Source: Taxillus chinensis
Lineage: Eukaryota; Streptophyta; Magnoliopsida; Santalales; Loranthaceae
Direction: 5' to 3'
Assembly (NCBI GenBank): GCA_023512835.1
Contig: CM042086.1
Span: 3,451,299-3,515,298, forward strand
Length of the DNA: 64,000 nucleotides
Both the position numbers and the translations under genes were made by a program. This document shows, one piece after another, positions 13,594-27,197 of the stretch. Under the pieces are notes generated by a model, which did no database searches, was not told where the DNA came from, and saw only the letters and a list, made by a program, of their open reading frames with translations. Position 1 is the stretch's first letter; the number at the start of each line of letters is the position of its first letter.

Positions 13594-15259
13594 AGTTCTT
13601 ATTTGGGTTCGAATTCCAGTCTCATCGCTCACCTTTTCTTAAATACCATTTTCTTTTATATCTCCTTTTCTTTATAGCTCAGGGTGGTGTGTAACCGCTG
13701 CTGCATCGTGTGGGTTGTTAATTTGTGTTATTTCATAATGGGTAAGAAAAAAAAAGAAAAAAAAAAAAACCAAAACCAATTTATTGCAATTTTCAGCTTC
13801 GATCTCCATTAGCAATTGTAGCAGCTCTCTCTTGCTCTTGGCTTTGTATCAATTTTTCTAATTGAAAGACCCCCCTCCCTGTATGTGAACCTTGAAGCAG
13901 CAAATTACCACTTGTTTGCAGTGCAGCAGGACAAACAGTCTAATGAAAAAGGATGGGTTGGCAATAAAGATCTGCTCATCTTCTTAGGATTATAAAGTTT
14001 CTAGTAGCACTAACTATCACAATAAAAAGAAAGAATGAACAATAAATATACATTCATCCCGGCCTTACCTAAAATGTTTTTTTTAAGACTAACTTTTATC
14101 AAAACAAAAAAAAATCAGATTATTTACAACTTTCGTTATAATGAGAAATAATTTATAAGTCGTATGATGATGTTGCTCACATTCATACCAATGAATGTGC
14201 ATGTGCGCGTGTGCTACTTCAGCACCAACTGCGCCACCATTATCTCCCTACCATACTATACATAGAAGCAGCTAATAGTGAATAAAATGTTTTTTAAAAT
14301 AATATTTTAGGCACAGTAAAGAACAAATAATGACCGAGAGATTAGCACAGGCATGCGATTGAAGAAGCAAATTATAAAAACTGGCAGTGACATGTCTCTG
14401 ACTAGGAGTGGATCAGTACACATATCATTGCGGTGATAAAAAGTTGCTGGTTTTATCAAACCTTCATGATTGGTTCATGTTATCGGGTCCAATCTGTGGT
14501 CTTTTTCTACAATTATGGTGTGCCTACAGCTTTATCAGCAAGTGGGTGATGTGATATCACCAGTTTGTTGACGATTTAAGTCATTTTCATACTTTTATTT
14601 CCCCTTGTTTACTTGATAAAAATGTAATGATAGTCGATAAAAAGATTATGATATGAATTTAATTTGATGACAGATCAAACAAAAACAGTAACCGCACGTG
14701 AAATATAAGACCCATCAAGCCCCGTAAAAGGAGGAAAGGAAAAGGCACCCCCATGCTTGCACCCAAAAATAAATAAATAAATAAACAAAAATGCGAGACA
14801 CCACATATTAGGCGGTAGGTGCACGGGGGGGTGAGGTCAGGTCTAACGTTGAAGCCGAAGTCGTCTGCACATACTGCCATGAAGCCCTTTTGACACCTTT
14901 GGCAATCCATTAATCCTACTGGTCTCGCGCAACTTTCCAAGACCTGTGAAGCGATGATTTCCTGAGATGATTAAGAGAGAAGGTGACCATTTTTTTTTGG
15001 CACGTCACAAACTTGGGAACCATTCTTTTGCTCATCAATCGCACACCTCGTTCACATGCACATCGCTTGATCATTGACAACTTATTCTGGAAAAATATTT
15101 TCGTAAATGTTTTTGGACCTATCTATTTAGCTTTGTGCATTAATAAAATAAATCATAGCCACATGTCTTATATATATAAATTAGCAGGACGACAATGTGA
15201 CAGGTACCGTGAGCCCAACCCGCCAGCCACGCCCCTAGCCCGCCCACCCAACCGATCTA
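13594..15259. other. DVL 3' flank and AT-rich intergenic DNA
   Basis: This contains A-runs (13747-13769), a plausible 3' UTR and then AT-rich DNA. Open frames at about 14659-14940 (-) and 14983-15303 (+) show no recognised domain. The last 80 bases before 15260 are GC-richer and run into the SINE-like outer end of the left inverted arm. Confidence 0.5.
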
Positions 15260-16179
15260 CGAAAAATCCCGACAAAATAAAAGTTACTCAACCATTAGAC
15301 TAAACTGTTTTTTGTTATATATGCTTATATATTTAGTATATATACTTATAATATAATATATAAATAAGTATAATAATAATAAAAAAAAGAGTGTATGATT
15401 TTATTTTAATAATAATAATAATAATTACAAAGTATATATATTGATATTAGAATAAAAACTAAATGTAATATTAATATTTTGATATAAAATACAAATTAAT
15501 TATATTCAAAATTAATTTTAAAGTTATATATTAGTTCATACTAATATACTATATAATTATAAATTATATCACTTTCTTATATTTTATATGCTTTTATTTA
15601 TATTAAAACATTACTACTAATTTAAATAAATATTTAATTTTGTTTAAATATAAGTATATATACTTTGTGAGTAATATTATTTTTAAAATCAAATATTTAC
15701 TCATTATTATTATTATTAGGGGTACTATTTTTCCTACTAATATTATTTATATGTTAGATTTTAAATATATACACTAATTATGTAAACATAGTAAATAATA
15801 TTCATTTATGATATATATATATATAGTTATCGACACACTTTTTAACATCAGTTGTTAAATTCCAAATACTCAATAATTATGATTATCGTCCATAATAAAT
15901 GATAATATGAGTAGTGATAACCTAACTAGTATAATTATATATTATGGTTATCATATTACTTATGTTATAAACAATACAATAGTCCGAAAAGTCATATTTT
16001 TTCAACTTATTTCCCTCGATGTAATTAAAATGATCAATAATATATTGTTTATTAATTTTAACCCAAATATAAAATACATACTATCAAAAATCAAAACTCA
16101 CTCTCACCATGTATTTTATATTATATCAAAATGGTTAGTATTGTATAATTAACCAATAACATTGATTATAATTAGAATA

Positions 16180-16214
<35 letters not shown>

Positions 16215-16314
16215 AATTCATACTTAATAATTATATTAGTGATCATTTTAATTACGTTAAGAGAAATAAGTTAGAGAAATCTGACTTCTCAAACTATTGT
16301 ATTGTTTATAGCAT
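15260..16314. repeat. Left arm of a large inverted repeat
   Basis: Reads as the reverse complement of 27855-28700, with indels. Examples: ACTCAACCATTAGACTAAAC at 15287 against GTTTAGCCTAATGGTTGAG at 28622; TTTGTGAGTAATATTATTTT here against its complement near 28215; and GGTTAGTATTGTATAATTAA near 16133 against its complement near 28085. The arm carries an extra block of roughly 270 bp (about 15860-16130) relative to the right arm's order. The outer end retains a partial SINE in minus orientation. A (GT)n(TA)n microsatellite lies at about 16180-16214. Confidence 0.7.
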
Positions 16315-17284
16315 TGTAAAGACTCGTATTTGGGTAGTTTTGAGAGATAGTCATTCTATGGGAATGTAACTATCTGGACGGTAGTGTAGTCGTCGATGTG
16401 AGCATTTTGACTGTACTTGGGCCCGATTTCGAGTTGGGATTTGCCCCGATTGTTGACTTTTTGGGGTTTATTGGTTGACTTTGCGTTTGGGAGGTCATTT
16501 GGGTGTAATAATATCTGTTTAGTGTTGTGCTCATTATTTCGAGCGTTTTGACTGTAGTTTGACTCAATTTGGAGTTCGGGGCCTTGGAGGTCAATTATTG
16601 ACTGGGTCAATGGTTGACTAGGTCAGTTGACTGGCAGAAATATAAATAGCAGAAAAAAAAAAAAAAAAGAGGAAGCTTTCACTTTATGTTTCACGTTTGT
16701 GCGTTTGAGAGAGAGAGCTTCGAAGCCTTGGCGATTTGAGGCGATTTGGGTTCGTGGAGCTCAAAGATTCACTTCAAGTAGGTGTCCTTGAACTTCTTAT
16801 CTTGATTCTATGCTTGGTATACACGAATTTATCATGATTTATGAAATTGAGCATGAACCCTAGAATTTGGGGAAAACCAATTTTGGGTTAAATTTAATGG
16901 TTTAGCTTAAGATCGGTGGTTAAGAGTCGTTTTATATCACTTGTGGATATATGTTTCTTTGATTTTGGGGTTGATTAATTGTGTTTTTCATGAGGGTTGA
17001 TAAGTCAACCATGAAATTCCGGTTTAGATCTAGATTTTGGAAATCTGGAATTTTATACATGTTTCGTTGTTTCGCGCGATTTAGAGGCGTTCGGACGCAT
17101 TTTAAGGTAAATATCACGATCTTTGCGTAGAATGCGTGTTTGTGCGTGTCCTGGGGGGTTGTTGGGGTTGATTCTAGACGAAGAACAGGCAAAAACAACG
17201 ATGAACAGGACCCTGGGCTCATTTGGGTCGAACTAACGAAAATCCGAAGTTAGAGACCCGTAGTTCGTAGGTCAAGGTTCGTAG

Positions 17285-18968
17285 TGTTGGGATACCGCTA
17301 TATAAAGCAATGTGTAATCCTAATAATGTAAAGACTATTTCGATTAATTGAAATATATTTTGTTTAAATATTTATTAGATTGCATTATTCCCTTCTTATG
17401 TGGCGAGCATCATAACATCCCATTACTTATCAAAGTCTATTATGGGTATGTGTTAACACATACAATAGATCCACTAATTAGACCAAGTAAAAATTGGTTC
17501 ACAATCGGTGAATGGAGTTTGGGATGCTCTGTTCGATAAGATTGTGGTGCGGACTATTTCCATAAGGGGAGTGATCTAATCTAGATCATTGAAAGAGTTT
17601 ACAAATAAGTAGGCCAGATGTAATTATACATATTGAACAGGACCATGATAAATAAGTTCTTCAACTAATATCCGTTGCATTGTATGAAGAACTTTATATT
17701 TTATCGCTAGATGACCGATTTATGGATTAATCTTAATCCAGACCGTTTGATTAACTCATGTCTATAATTTATGTCTTTTGACTTATTAATGAGTGAGAGG
17801 CTTAATGCTTCAAATACCTGATATCTTGGAGATATAATATTATGATAAGTGGGAGCGTCAAGTCGGGTATGGAATCTACGCTTCGTTATACGAAGAGTAA
17901 TGATATTCCCATGTTGTTTAATTCGGGATTCTTGGGTGAATCAAGCGCTTGTAATTATATTAGATATAATTTATTATAAATCCTAATTCATGATTGGATC
18001 ATGAATAGGTGCCCATTAGAGAATTAATGGTAACACATGGATAAAAAATATAATTAGAGAGGTTGAACGAATCTATTGATACTGCCTCTAATTATGAATA
18101 TCATAATGGAGGATCATATCACATGGCAATCAGTTATATCGATGGACAAATAATTTATTATGGATTCTTGTAATCATATCGCTTGATCTTAGAGCGTTTT
18201 AGTCCCCGATCGTGGCTCGACTAAAAACTAATAAATAATGATTTAATTGATTAATGAAATTAATTAATTAAATATTATTTATTGAGCTTCGATTAAGTGG
18301 GTCCATTTGGTCCCTCTTGCTAGCACCGTTTATTCTTGTATGGAGTACTGGATCGTTGTGAGTTAATTCTCGGTGTGCTTAAGAGCTAATTAATTAACGT
18401 GTGCTAATATATATTTAAGAGTTAAATATATATCACATGATTATTTATTTAATTAGATTAAATAAATAATAATAAAATATTTTATCCATTTAATGTGATT
18501 AAATGAATAAATATATTATTTATTTATTTGATAAATAAATAATATTATATATTTATTTAATTAGTTTGTTGCGTAATAATTATATTATTTAAATAGTTTA
18601 AATAATATGTATTATTATCATTTAACTAAAGGGGCGTATGCGTAATAAGCACAGGGGTAACCCTAGGTTATAAATAGATGATAGCCTCCTAGGTTAAAGG
18701 GTGTGCGTGTGCAATCATTGATGACCAAGAGAGAGAGAGAGAGAGCAGTGACGGCCAACCCTAGCGGGGTGTGTTCTGTTCTTTGATCCAAGGGTGCCAC
18801 GCCACGACTCCTTGAGAAGGTGAATAGCAGAGAAGGCTATTTGGTGGTTGAATCCAGGAGACGCAGGACGATTAAAGGCAGATCGTGAGTTCGTTCTTGG
18901 AGGGAAAAGAAGAGGGTTCTAGTTTTACCGTTCTTCGTTAATCGTTAACCCCATTCCAGATTCCAACA
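17285..18968 (+). repeat. 5' LTR of the Copia element
   Basis: 1684 bp, TGTTGGG...CCAACA, collinear with 24647-26413. It differs from the 3' copy mainly by single- or double-base insertions and deletions. It also lacks a block of roughly 115 bp near its 3' end that the other LTR carries between about 26282 and 26393. Confidence 0.93.
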
Positions 18969-18970
18969 AT

Positions 18971-18981
18971 TGGTATCGAGC
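18971..18981 (+). other. Primer-binding site of the Copia element
   Basis: TGGTATCGAGC lies two bases after the 5' LTR. It matches the 3' end complement of plant initiator methionine tRNA (TGGTATCAGAGC) apart from one missing base. It primes minus-strand DNA synthesis in this superfamily. Confidence 0.85.
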
Positions 18982-20100
18982 TTTAAACATGTTAATCAAT
19001 TTGTTTAATTTGGCCCTGGATGTATGAATAGAAGTAGCGGCACTCTAGGGTTCATATGTTTATACATGAGATGTATGTTACAGTGGTTATGGATTTATAT
19101 ATTTTGTTCATGTGATGAAAGATTTAATATATATTAATTGTGATGGTTTGCCGGCCTTGGGATCTTAGTTTTGGTTGTATTTATATGAGATGTAATTTGC
19201 TAGAGGGGCGGTCTATTATCACCGTGTTTCCCTAGTTTCTTTTATTTTATTTTTAGATCTTGTAAGCCATAATTGGCATAGAAATATTTTATGTAATATT
19301 CATGAGCCTGGAATAAAAGTGGATGACGAGTCGCCGAGCCAAGTAGACGCAACCTTCCACCTAGTCTCTCACAAGATCCGGTGGTGGAGGAGTCCCATGC
19401 GGCGGCGGGTTTTTCTCAGACCGATTTACTTTCTTGATTTTTAATACTCTAAAGTTTATTCTATATTGATGGAATAATATTTAGAAATTATAGAAAGTTG
19501 ACATAATTAATTTTGAAAGATTAGATCTTTCTATAATTAGTTATATCAATTTTAAATAAAAAAATAATTCTATAATTGGATAACTGTTATTCATAATTGA
19601 ATTATTTAAATATTTAAGTGAGAGAAAATTTTAATGGATAATTGTTATCTATTAAATTTTATTCTATATTGATAGAATAATTTTTGAAAATAAAAAATAT
19701 TGACATAGTTAATTTTGGAAGATTGATCTTTCTATAATTATCTATATTAGTCTTAAATGAAAAATAATTTTATAATTGGATAATTGTTATCCATAATTAA
19801 AATTATTTTAATTTTAAGTAAAGAGATAATTTTAATGAATAATTGTTATCTATTAAAATTATTCAGCAGCTTGCAAGATGAAGACAATGAAGATCAACCG
19901 GAAAGATGAAGATAAAGAGCTGCAAGAGTGTCTTGTTTTTTTGCTTTATTTTTCTTCATAGGATGGATCCCTTGGTATTACGGCCGTAGTTTATTTAATG
20001 TTTGTTTTATAAATTGCACATCACATGATCACATTACATATATAATTGGGAGTGCCGTCTACATATTATTTTTCATGCATCATATTTTATTTAAGAGTTA

Positions 20101-20145
<45 letters not shown>

Positions 20146-20708
20146 CCCAATTTGTAAAATATTGAGTGTGAGAGGGTTTTATTGGGAATAAGACCCATGG
20201 TCTCCATTATTAAATAACTAAGGTATATGTCTTAATGTATCTCCAAGAGATTTTATGGACTAGGCTCAAGTTATTTTCCTAAAAGGATAGTTTACTTATT
20301 ATTTAAACCAACTGATTGACACCTGCCAAAGCTAGGCAATTCAAAAGGTTTAGGTAATAAGACACGAAATAATGGTTATACACTCAACACGATCTCTTGC
20401 ATTAATCTTCCAAAGAGGCGCCGTTGCAAGGGATGTGGACCAAATATAAACGAAAATTGAATTGGTTGAATATGCGATATTTAGGAAAGCCAAATCAATT
20501 GGGAGGGTCCCGACAAAGTAAAAGAAAAAGTTTATTCTCCCAAAGGAGGTTTATTGATTCTGGATATTTTGTTATTCTAGTAAGAGTATTGATTTAGGGT
20601 TTTATTAATACTTGTGCATTAATACATTCATTAATGTATATGCATTTTACTAAATTTAGTTATGATGTATGCCATTCTAAAACATTTTATATTTTATATT
20701 TTCAAAAA
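18982..20708. other. Copia untranslated leader
   Basis: About 1.7 kb between the primer-binding site and the first gag codon. It is AT-rich with no reading frame of note. There are imperfect internal direct repeats at about 19455-19660 and 19660-19870 (the segments around GATAATTGTTATC) and an (AT)n run at 20104-20140. Confidence 0.6.
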
Positions 20709-23700
20709 ATGTCTTTTAACCCACTAGCCGTTTTATTGAGCCAAAATAAATTGACCGGTGAAAATTTCAATGATTGGAAGCGTAATCGAATATTGTGTTA
20801 ACCGCCGAAAAGCACAAGTTTGTGCTATTAGAGCCTTGTCCACCGAACCTCCTGTAATGCTTCAAAACGCAAAGGATGCCTATGATAAGTGGATTGCGTC
20901 CGATGATATGACTCGTTGTTACATGTTGGCATCCATGTCCAATGTGTTGCAACAACAACATCAAGGGATGCGAACCGCCAAGGATATCATGGATTCTTTA
21001 CAACTAATGTTTGGGGAGATCTCAATTCGGCGCGGTTTGAGGCCGTGAGAGCTATTATGAATAGTGATGAAAGTGGGAACTCCTATTAGGGATCATCTCT
21101 TAGAGATCATGGCTCATTTTAATGAGGCTGAGATCCATGGAGCTAGTATAGATCAACAGACTCAAGTTGGTATGATACTAGAAACTCTCCCCGATAGCTT
21201 CATTTCTTTTAAGACTAATTATGTCTTGAATAAAATGGATCTAAACTTCACCACTCTTATGACCGAATTACAAACCTATGAGGGAATGATTAAGTCTAAG
21301 AAAGGTGAGGTGAACATGGTTGTTCTGGTTCTTCTCTTAAGAAGAAGAAGAAGCTAAGTGACAAGAAAAAGGCATTTTTAAAAGCCAAGAGGAAGGTGAA
21401 CAAGAAAAAAGAAGACTCCTAAAGGCCCGGGAAAGTGTTTCCATTGCGGCAAAGAAGGGCACCTGGAAGAGGAACGTAAAGAGTACCTCCAAACAAAGGG
21501 AAGCCAAAGGAAGGTATTGTACTTGTCCTTGAAACTGGTTTAGTGGAAAAATCAAATAATCTTTGGATTATAGATTCGGTGCCACTAATAATGTTTGTAC
21601 TTCTTTGCGGGACTTCAGGTCCAAAGGCAACTTAAGGAAGGGGAATTCATTTTTAGAGTTGGCACTGGGATTCAGTTCAAGAATGGCAAGTGGGAGTGCT
21701 AAAGTTATATTTTAGAAATAAATTTATTTTGTTAAAGGATTGTTTTTATGTACACGAGTTGAACAGGAATTTGATTTCGGTTTCTTCTTTGGTTGAACAT
21801 GGTTATTCGTCGTTTGCTTGAAAATGTTTCAGTTTATAAGAATAATATTTTGATATGTTCGGTATAAAAGGAAAACAATCTTTACAAAATTAATCCTAGA
21901 TTCATACATTGTTGAACACCGAAATAATTGATGATGAACCCATTCCAAAACGAGTTAAGTTAGATACAAATGAAACATATCTATGGCACGTGAGACTTGG
22001 ACATATTAACCAAACTAGGATTCAAAGGTTAGTAAAGGATGGACTTCAATGGTTTAGAGGTTACTCCTTTACCCACATGTGAATCATGTTTGGAGGGTAA
22101 AATGACCAAGAGGTCTTTTCCTTCGAAAGGACATCGTGTTAATGATCTCCTAGAGCTAGTACATACGAGATGTTTGTGGACCATTTAATGTACAAGCAAG
22201 AGGAGGTTATGAGTATTTCGTCACTTTTATTGACGATTTCTTAGATATGGATATGTTTACCTAATACACCGTAAGTCGAGACTTTTGAAAAGTTCAAAGA
22301 ATTTCGGACCGAGACGGAAAAGCAATTAGGTAAATCTATCAAGATGCTTCGATCGGATCGAGGTGGAGAGTACCTAGATAATGAGTTTAGGTCATATCTA
22401 ACCGATAATGGGATATTGTCTCAACTCTCGCACTGGCACACCACAACAAAATGGTGTTGCAGAGAGGAGGAATAGGACAATGCTTGACATGATGAGATCA
22501 ATGTTAAGTAGTTCATCATTGCCCAAATCGTTTTGGGGGTATGCACTACAAACGTCCGTTTATTTGATAAACAGGGGTACCTTCTAAATCCATACCTAAG
22601 ACACCATTCGAATTATGGACAGGTCGTAAACCAAGTTTAAGGCATATCCGAATTTGGGGGTGTAGGGCTCATGTCAAAAGGGCTAAGGTGGATAAGTTGG
22701 ATGCACGCACCTGAGTTGTGCATTTTTGTAGATATCCAAAAGAAACGAAAGGTGGTTTATTTTATAGTCGGGAAAGATAATAAAGTAATTGTATCGACAA
22801 ATGCTAAATATCTTGAAGATGACCATATTAAAAAATCACAAACCAGATCATCGAATAGAGTTGGATGAGATACCAGTTGATGAGATCATGGCCCAACTCA
22901 GGATCAACATGATGAGATCATTATTGATCAACCAATCATAAGAAATGAGACCACAACATTGAACAACATCCGATTACTTTGCGTCGAGTGGGAGGGTTGT
23001 TAGACAACCGGACCGTTACATGGGAGTTGGAGATGCTCGTAGCTATCTCCGATGATCATAAAGATGATCCCTTGACCCTGAGTGATGCACTCGAATGATG
23101 TAGATTCCAAAGCATGGCAACAAGCAATGGATGCTTGAAATGAATTCAATGTATTCAAACCAAGTTTGGGAACTTGTGGATTTGCCCAAAGGGGTGAAAC
23201 CAATTGGATGCAAACGGATTTATAAAAAGGAAAAGAGGCGCGGATGGAAAAGTAGAGACTTTTAAAGCTAGGCTAGTAGCCAAGGGCTACACCCGAAAAA
23301 AGGGATTGGTTATGAGGAAACCTTCTCTCCGGTTGCCATGCTCAAATCCATTCGCATCCTCCTGTCTATAGCCGCACATCTCGATTATGAGATTTGGCAA
23401 ATGGACGTGAAAACGGCATTCTTGAATGGTCGTTTGGAGGAGAGTATCTATATGATACAGCCTGAAGGATTCATTGCTAAAGGGTAACAACATAAAAGTA
23501 TGCAAGTTGCAGAGATCCATTTATGGACTCAAACAAGCCTCTAGGTCTTGGAACATTAGATTTGACGAGGTGGTCAAATCATTTGATTTCAAGCAGAGCA
23601 TGGACGAGCCATGCGTCTACAGGAAGATAAAGGATGGAAATGTGGTCTTTCTTATTCTTTATGTTGATGATATTCTTATCATTGGGAATGATATAGTATC

Positions 23701-24580
23701 ATTGGAATCGGTCAAACAAAGGTTGACTAAACAATTCCAGATGAAAGACTTGGGAGAAGCAAGCTATGTTCTTGGAATCCGTATTTACCGTGGATAGGAA
23801 GAACAAGATGTTAGCATTATCCCAAGCCTCGTACATAGATAAAATACTTGAGAAGTATTGTATGCAAAATTCCAAAAAGGGTCAACAACCCATGAGAAAT
23901 GGAATTACGTTGTCTAAGGAAATGTCTCCTAAGACACAAGCAGAGATCGATAAGCATGCGAAAGATACCCTATGCTTCAAAGAGTGGTAGTCTAATGTAT
24001 GCTATGTTATGTACGAGACCGGATATTTGTTATGCGGTGGGAATTGTTAGTAGATATCAATCGAATCCGGGAATCAAACATTGGGAATCGTAAGCATATT
24101 CTTAAGTATCTTCAGAGAACTAGGAATTACATGCTCATGTATTCAGGGTCGATTTGACGCCGTGGGATACACCGATTCCGATTTTCAATCAGATCCGGAT
24201 TCGAGGAAATCAACCTTGGCTCCGTGTTCACTTTGAATGGTGGAGCTATAGTTTGGAGGAGTGTGAAACAATCTTGTGTTTCGACTTACTATGGAAGCCG
24301 AATATGTGGCGGCTTCGGAAGGCGTCAAAGAGGCTATGGTGCCCGTAACTTCTTAAGGGATTTAGAGGTTATCCTGACCTTGAGCAACCCATGACCATTT
24401 ATTGTGACAATAGTGGTCGGTTGCAAATAGTAAGGAACCAAGAAGCCATCAAAGGGGAAAACACATTGAACGGAAGTTTCACCTCATCAAACATTGTGGA
24501 GCGCGGTGACGGTCGGATGCAAGATAGCATCGGAGGACAACCCCGCGATCCTTTTACAAAAGACTCTTCCTTCTAGAGTT
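20709..24580 (+). pseudogene. Copia gag-pol remnant with many frameshifts
   Basis: Domain traces appear in Copia order. A gag start resembling LLSQNKLTGENFNDWKRN begins at 20709. A CCHC zinc knuckle (CFHCGKEGHLEEE-like) lies near 21437-21480 and a protease-like DS-GATN block near 21570. A GAG-pre-integrase LWHVRLGHI block lies near 21980, with an integrase core at about 22100-22560. Reverse transcriptase runs about 23180-23800, with SIYGLKQASRSWN near 23517 and LYVDDILI near 23658. RNase H (ADYVA-like and IYCDNS) lies near 24290-24410. The frame changes many times, usually by one or two bases, so no full polyprotein can be made from the sequence as written. A polymerase product would have to come from another copy. 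Confidence 0.9.
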
Positions 24581-24633
24581 TTTATGGACACCTTGAGAGG
24601 TTGGAATTCGGGATATGACACGGTTGCTTTAAT

Positions 24634-24646
24634 GCAAGTGGGAGAT
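24634..24646 (+). other. Polypurine tract of the Copia element
   Basis: The purine-rich AAGTGGGAGATT ends directly before the TGTTGGG of the 3' LTR. This is the expected primer site for plus-strand synthesis. Confidence 0.75.
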
Positions 24647-26413
24647 TGTTGGGATAGTGCTATATAAAGCAATGTGTAATCCTAATAATGTAAAGACTAT
24701 TTCGATTAATTGAAATATATTTTGTTTAAATATTTATTAGATTGCATTATTCGCTTTCTTATGTGGCTGAGCATCATAACATCCCATTACTTATCAAAGT
24801 CTATTACTGGGTATGTGGTAACACATACAATAGATCCACTAATTAGACCAAGTAAAAATTGGTTCACAATCGGTGAATGGAGTTTGGGATGCCGTTCGAT
24901 AAGATTGTGGTGCGGACTATTTCCATAGTGGGAGTGATCTAATCTAGGATCATTGTAAAGAGTTTACAAATAAGTAGTGCCGGATGTAATTATACATATT
25001 GAACAGGACCATGATATAAGTTCTTCAACTAATATCCGTTGCATTGTATGAAGAACTTTATATTTTATCGTAGATGACCGATTTATGGATTAATCTTAAT
25101 CCAGACCGTTTGATTAACTCATGTCTATAATTTATGCTTTTGACTTATTAATGAGTGAGAGGCTTAATGCTTAAATACCTCGATATCTTGGAGATATAAT
25201 ATTATAGATAAGTGGGAGCGTCAAGTCGGTGCATGGAATCTACCCTTATTATACGAAGAGTAATGATATTCCCATGTTGTTTAATTCGGGATTCTTGGGT
25301 GAATCAAGCGCTTGTAATTATATTAGATATAATTTATTATAAATCCTAATTCATGATTGGATCATGAATAGGTCGCCCATTAGAGAATTAATGGTAACAC
25401 ATGGATAAAAAATATAATTAGAGAGGTTGAACGAATCTATTGATACCTGCCCCTAATTATGAATATCATAGGGAGGATCATATCACATGGCAACATTATA
25501 TCGATGGACAAATAATTTATTATGGATTCTTGTAATCATATCTGCTGATCTTAGAGCGTTTAGTCCCCGATCGTGGCTCGATTAAAACTAATAAATAATG
25601 ATTTAATTGATTAATGAAATTAATTAATTAAATATTATTTATTGAGCTTGATTAAGTGGGTCCATTTGGTCCCTCTTCTAGCACCGTTTATTCTTGTAGT
25701 ATTTTGGATCGTTGTGAGTTAATTCCTGGTTAAGAGCTAATTAATTAACGTGTGCTAATATATATTTAAGAGTTAAATATATATCACATGATTATTTATT
25801 TAATTAGATTAAATAAATAATAATAAATATTTTATCCATTTAATGTGATTAAATGAATAAATATATTATTTATTTATTTGATAAATAAATAATATTATAT
25901 ATTTATTTAATTAGTTTGTTGCGTAATAATTATATTATTTAAATAGTTTAAATAATATGTATTATTATCATTTAACTAAAAGGGGCGTATGCGTAATAGC
26001 ACAGAGGGTAACCCTAGGTTATAAATAGATGCATAGCCTCCTAGGTTAAAGGGTTGCAATCATGCTGATGACCAAGAGAGAGAGAGAGAGACAGGACGGC
26101 CAACCCAGCGGAGGTGGTGTTCTTTTTGATCCAAGGGTGCCACACCGACTCCTTGAGAAGGTAATAGCAGAGAAGGCTATTTGGTGGTTGAATCCGGGGG
26201 GGGGGAGACGAGGACGATTAAAGGCAGATCGTGAGTTCGTTCTTGGAGGGAAAAGAAGAGGGTTCTAGTTTTACCGTTCTTCAGGGTTTTTCTTTTCTCT
26301 CTTTGCAAAATTAAACGAATGATTCATGTTTAGATCCCGTGTTTGTTTGTTGGAATAAAAATTTTTAAAATTCGTTTCCGTGCAGTTAATCGTTAACCCC
26401 ATTCCGTCCAACA
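24647..26413 (+). repeat. 3' LTR of the Copia element
   Basis: 1767 bp, TGTTGGG...CCAACA, followed by the CGTAG duplication. It contains a block at about 26282-26393 not found in the 5' LTR, and a run of nine G at about 26197-26205. Its TATAAATA (about 26022) is shared with the 5' copy (about 18670) and is a candidate promoter. Confidence 0.93.
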
Positions 26414-27180
26414 CGTAGTTCGTAGGGTAGTAGTTCGTAGACCCGTAGTTCAAAGGTTCGTAGTTCGTAGGTTCGAAAGTTCGAAGTTCGTAGTTCGTAA
26501 GGTCGTAGTCCGAAGGTCGAAGATCGTAGCCTCGCTTCGAGTCTTCGAGGCGGGGGGGCGGCCGCCTCCGAGGTGACACTCCGCACGCCTACGAGGCGCG
26601 GGTTCCGAGCTACGAGTCGCAGGCTCCAACAAAGATAAGCCACCGGGGCAACCTGGGGTTGGACCTACTGGAATGGACCTATTTACATCGTAACCTATAC
26701 CCATCTACACACTTAAGTATTACTTAAGTTACTATGTAAATAACAAAATACTCCCCATTTGGATTCAAAGAAAAATACTAGAAAAATTAATTCCTACTAT
26801 TTCAAAATATGAAAATCGGGATTTAGTGTAAAATCTCGGAAAAACCCAAAAGTTCGTAGTGGTGAATTTTTGGAAAGTGAGGTTAGACATCTTAGAAAAT
26901 CCCCAAAAATTAGATTATCTTAGTTATGCTATGGGAACCCAATGCCGGGACTTTTGATTTCAAGAAAATAGGCTCTATGGGTACTTCCTTCATAAATCAA
27001 GGATTGAGGATTTACTTGTGAAGACTCAGATGTCCAAAGGAAATGTTGAGAATGATCTGCCATACTCATGTTAGTATATTGGTGTGAGGTATTGGGGCAT
27101 GGACTCCGTGACTTGTTTGGGTTCTCACCGTGATGCACCGATGGTGCTATGTGGTTGACGTGGGGGCATAGGGGGCGGGC

Positions 27181-27197
27181 GGGGGGGGGGGGGGGGG
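27181..27197. repeat. 17-base G homopolymer
   Basis: Uninterrupted G run in the right part of the solo LTR, in a locally G-rich context. Its length in the assembly may be inexact. Confidence 0.9.

Larger units (their letters stand above)
17285..26413 (+). mobile_element. Ty1/Copia LTR retrotransposon, degenerate, nested
   Basis: Two long direct LTRs flank gag-pol remnants in Copia order (integrase before reverse transcriptase). LTRs start TGTTGGGATA and end TCCAACA. The 5-base target duplication CGTAG lies at 17280-17284 and 26414-26418. A primer-binding site complementary to initiator methionine tRNA follows the 5' LTR, and a polypurine tract precedes the 3' LTR. The protein-coding part is broken by many small frameshifts. 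The element sits inside the older solo LTR, so it is the younger insertion. Confidence 0.95.

Noticed and set aside
13600..13625. SINE or tRNA B-box (GGTTCGAATTCC) after DVL
   Set aside because: No A-box at the right distance; the match is probably chance in the DVL 3' UTR.
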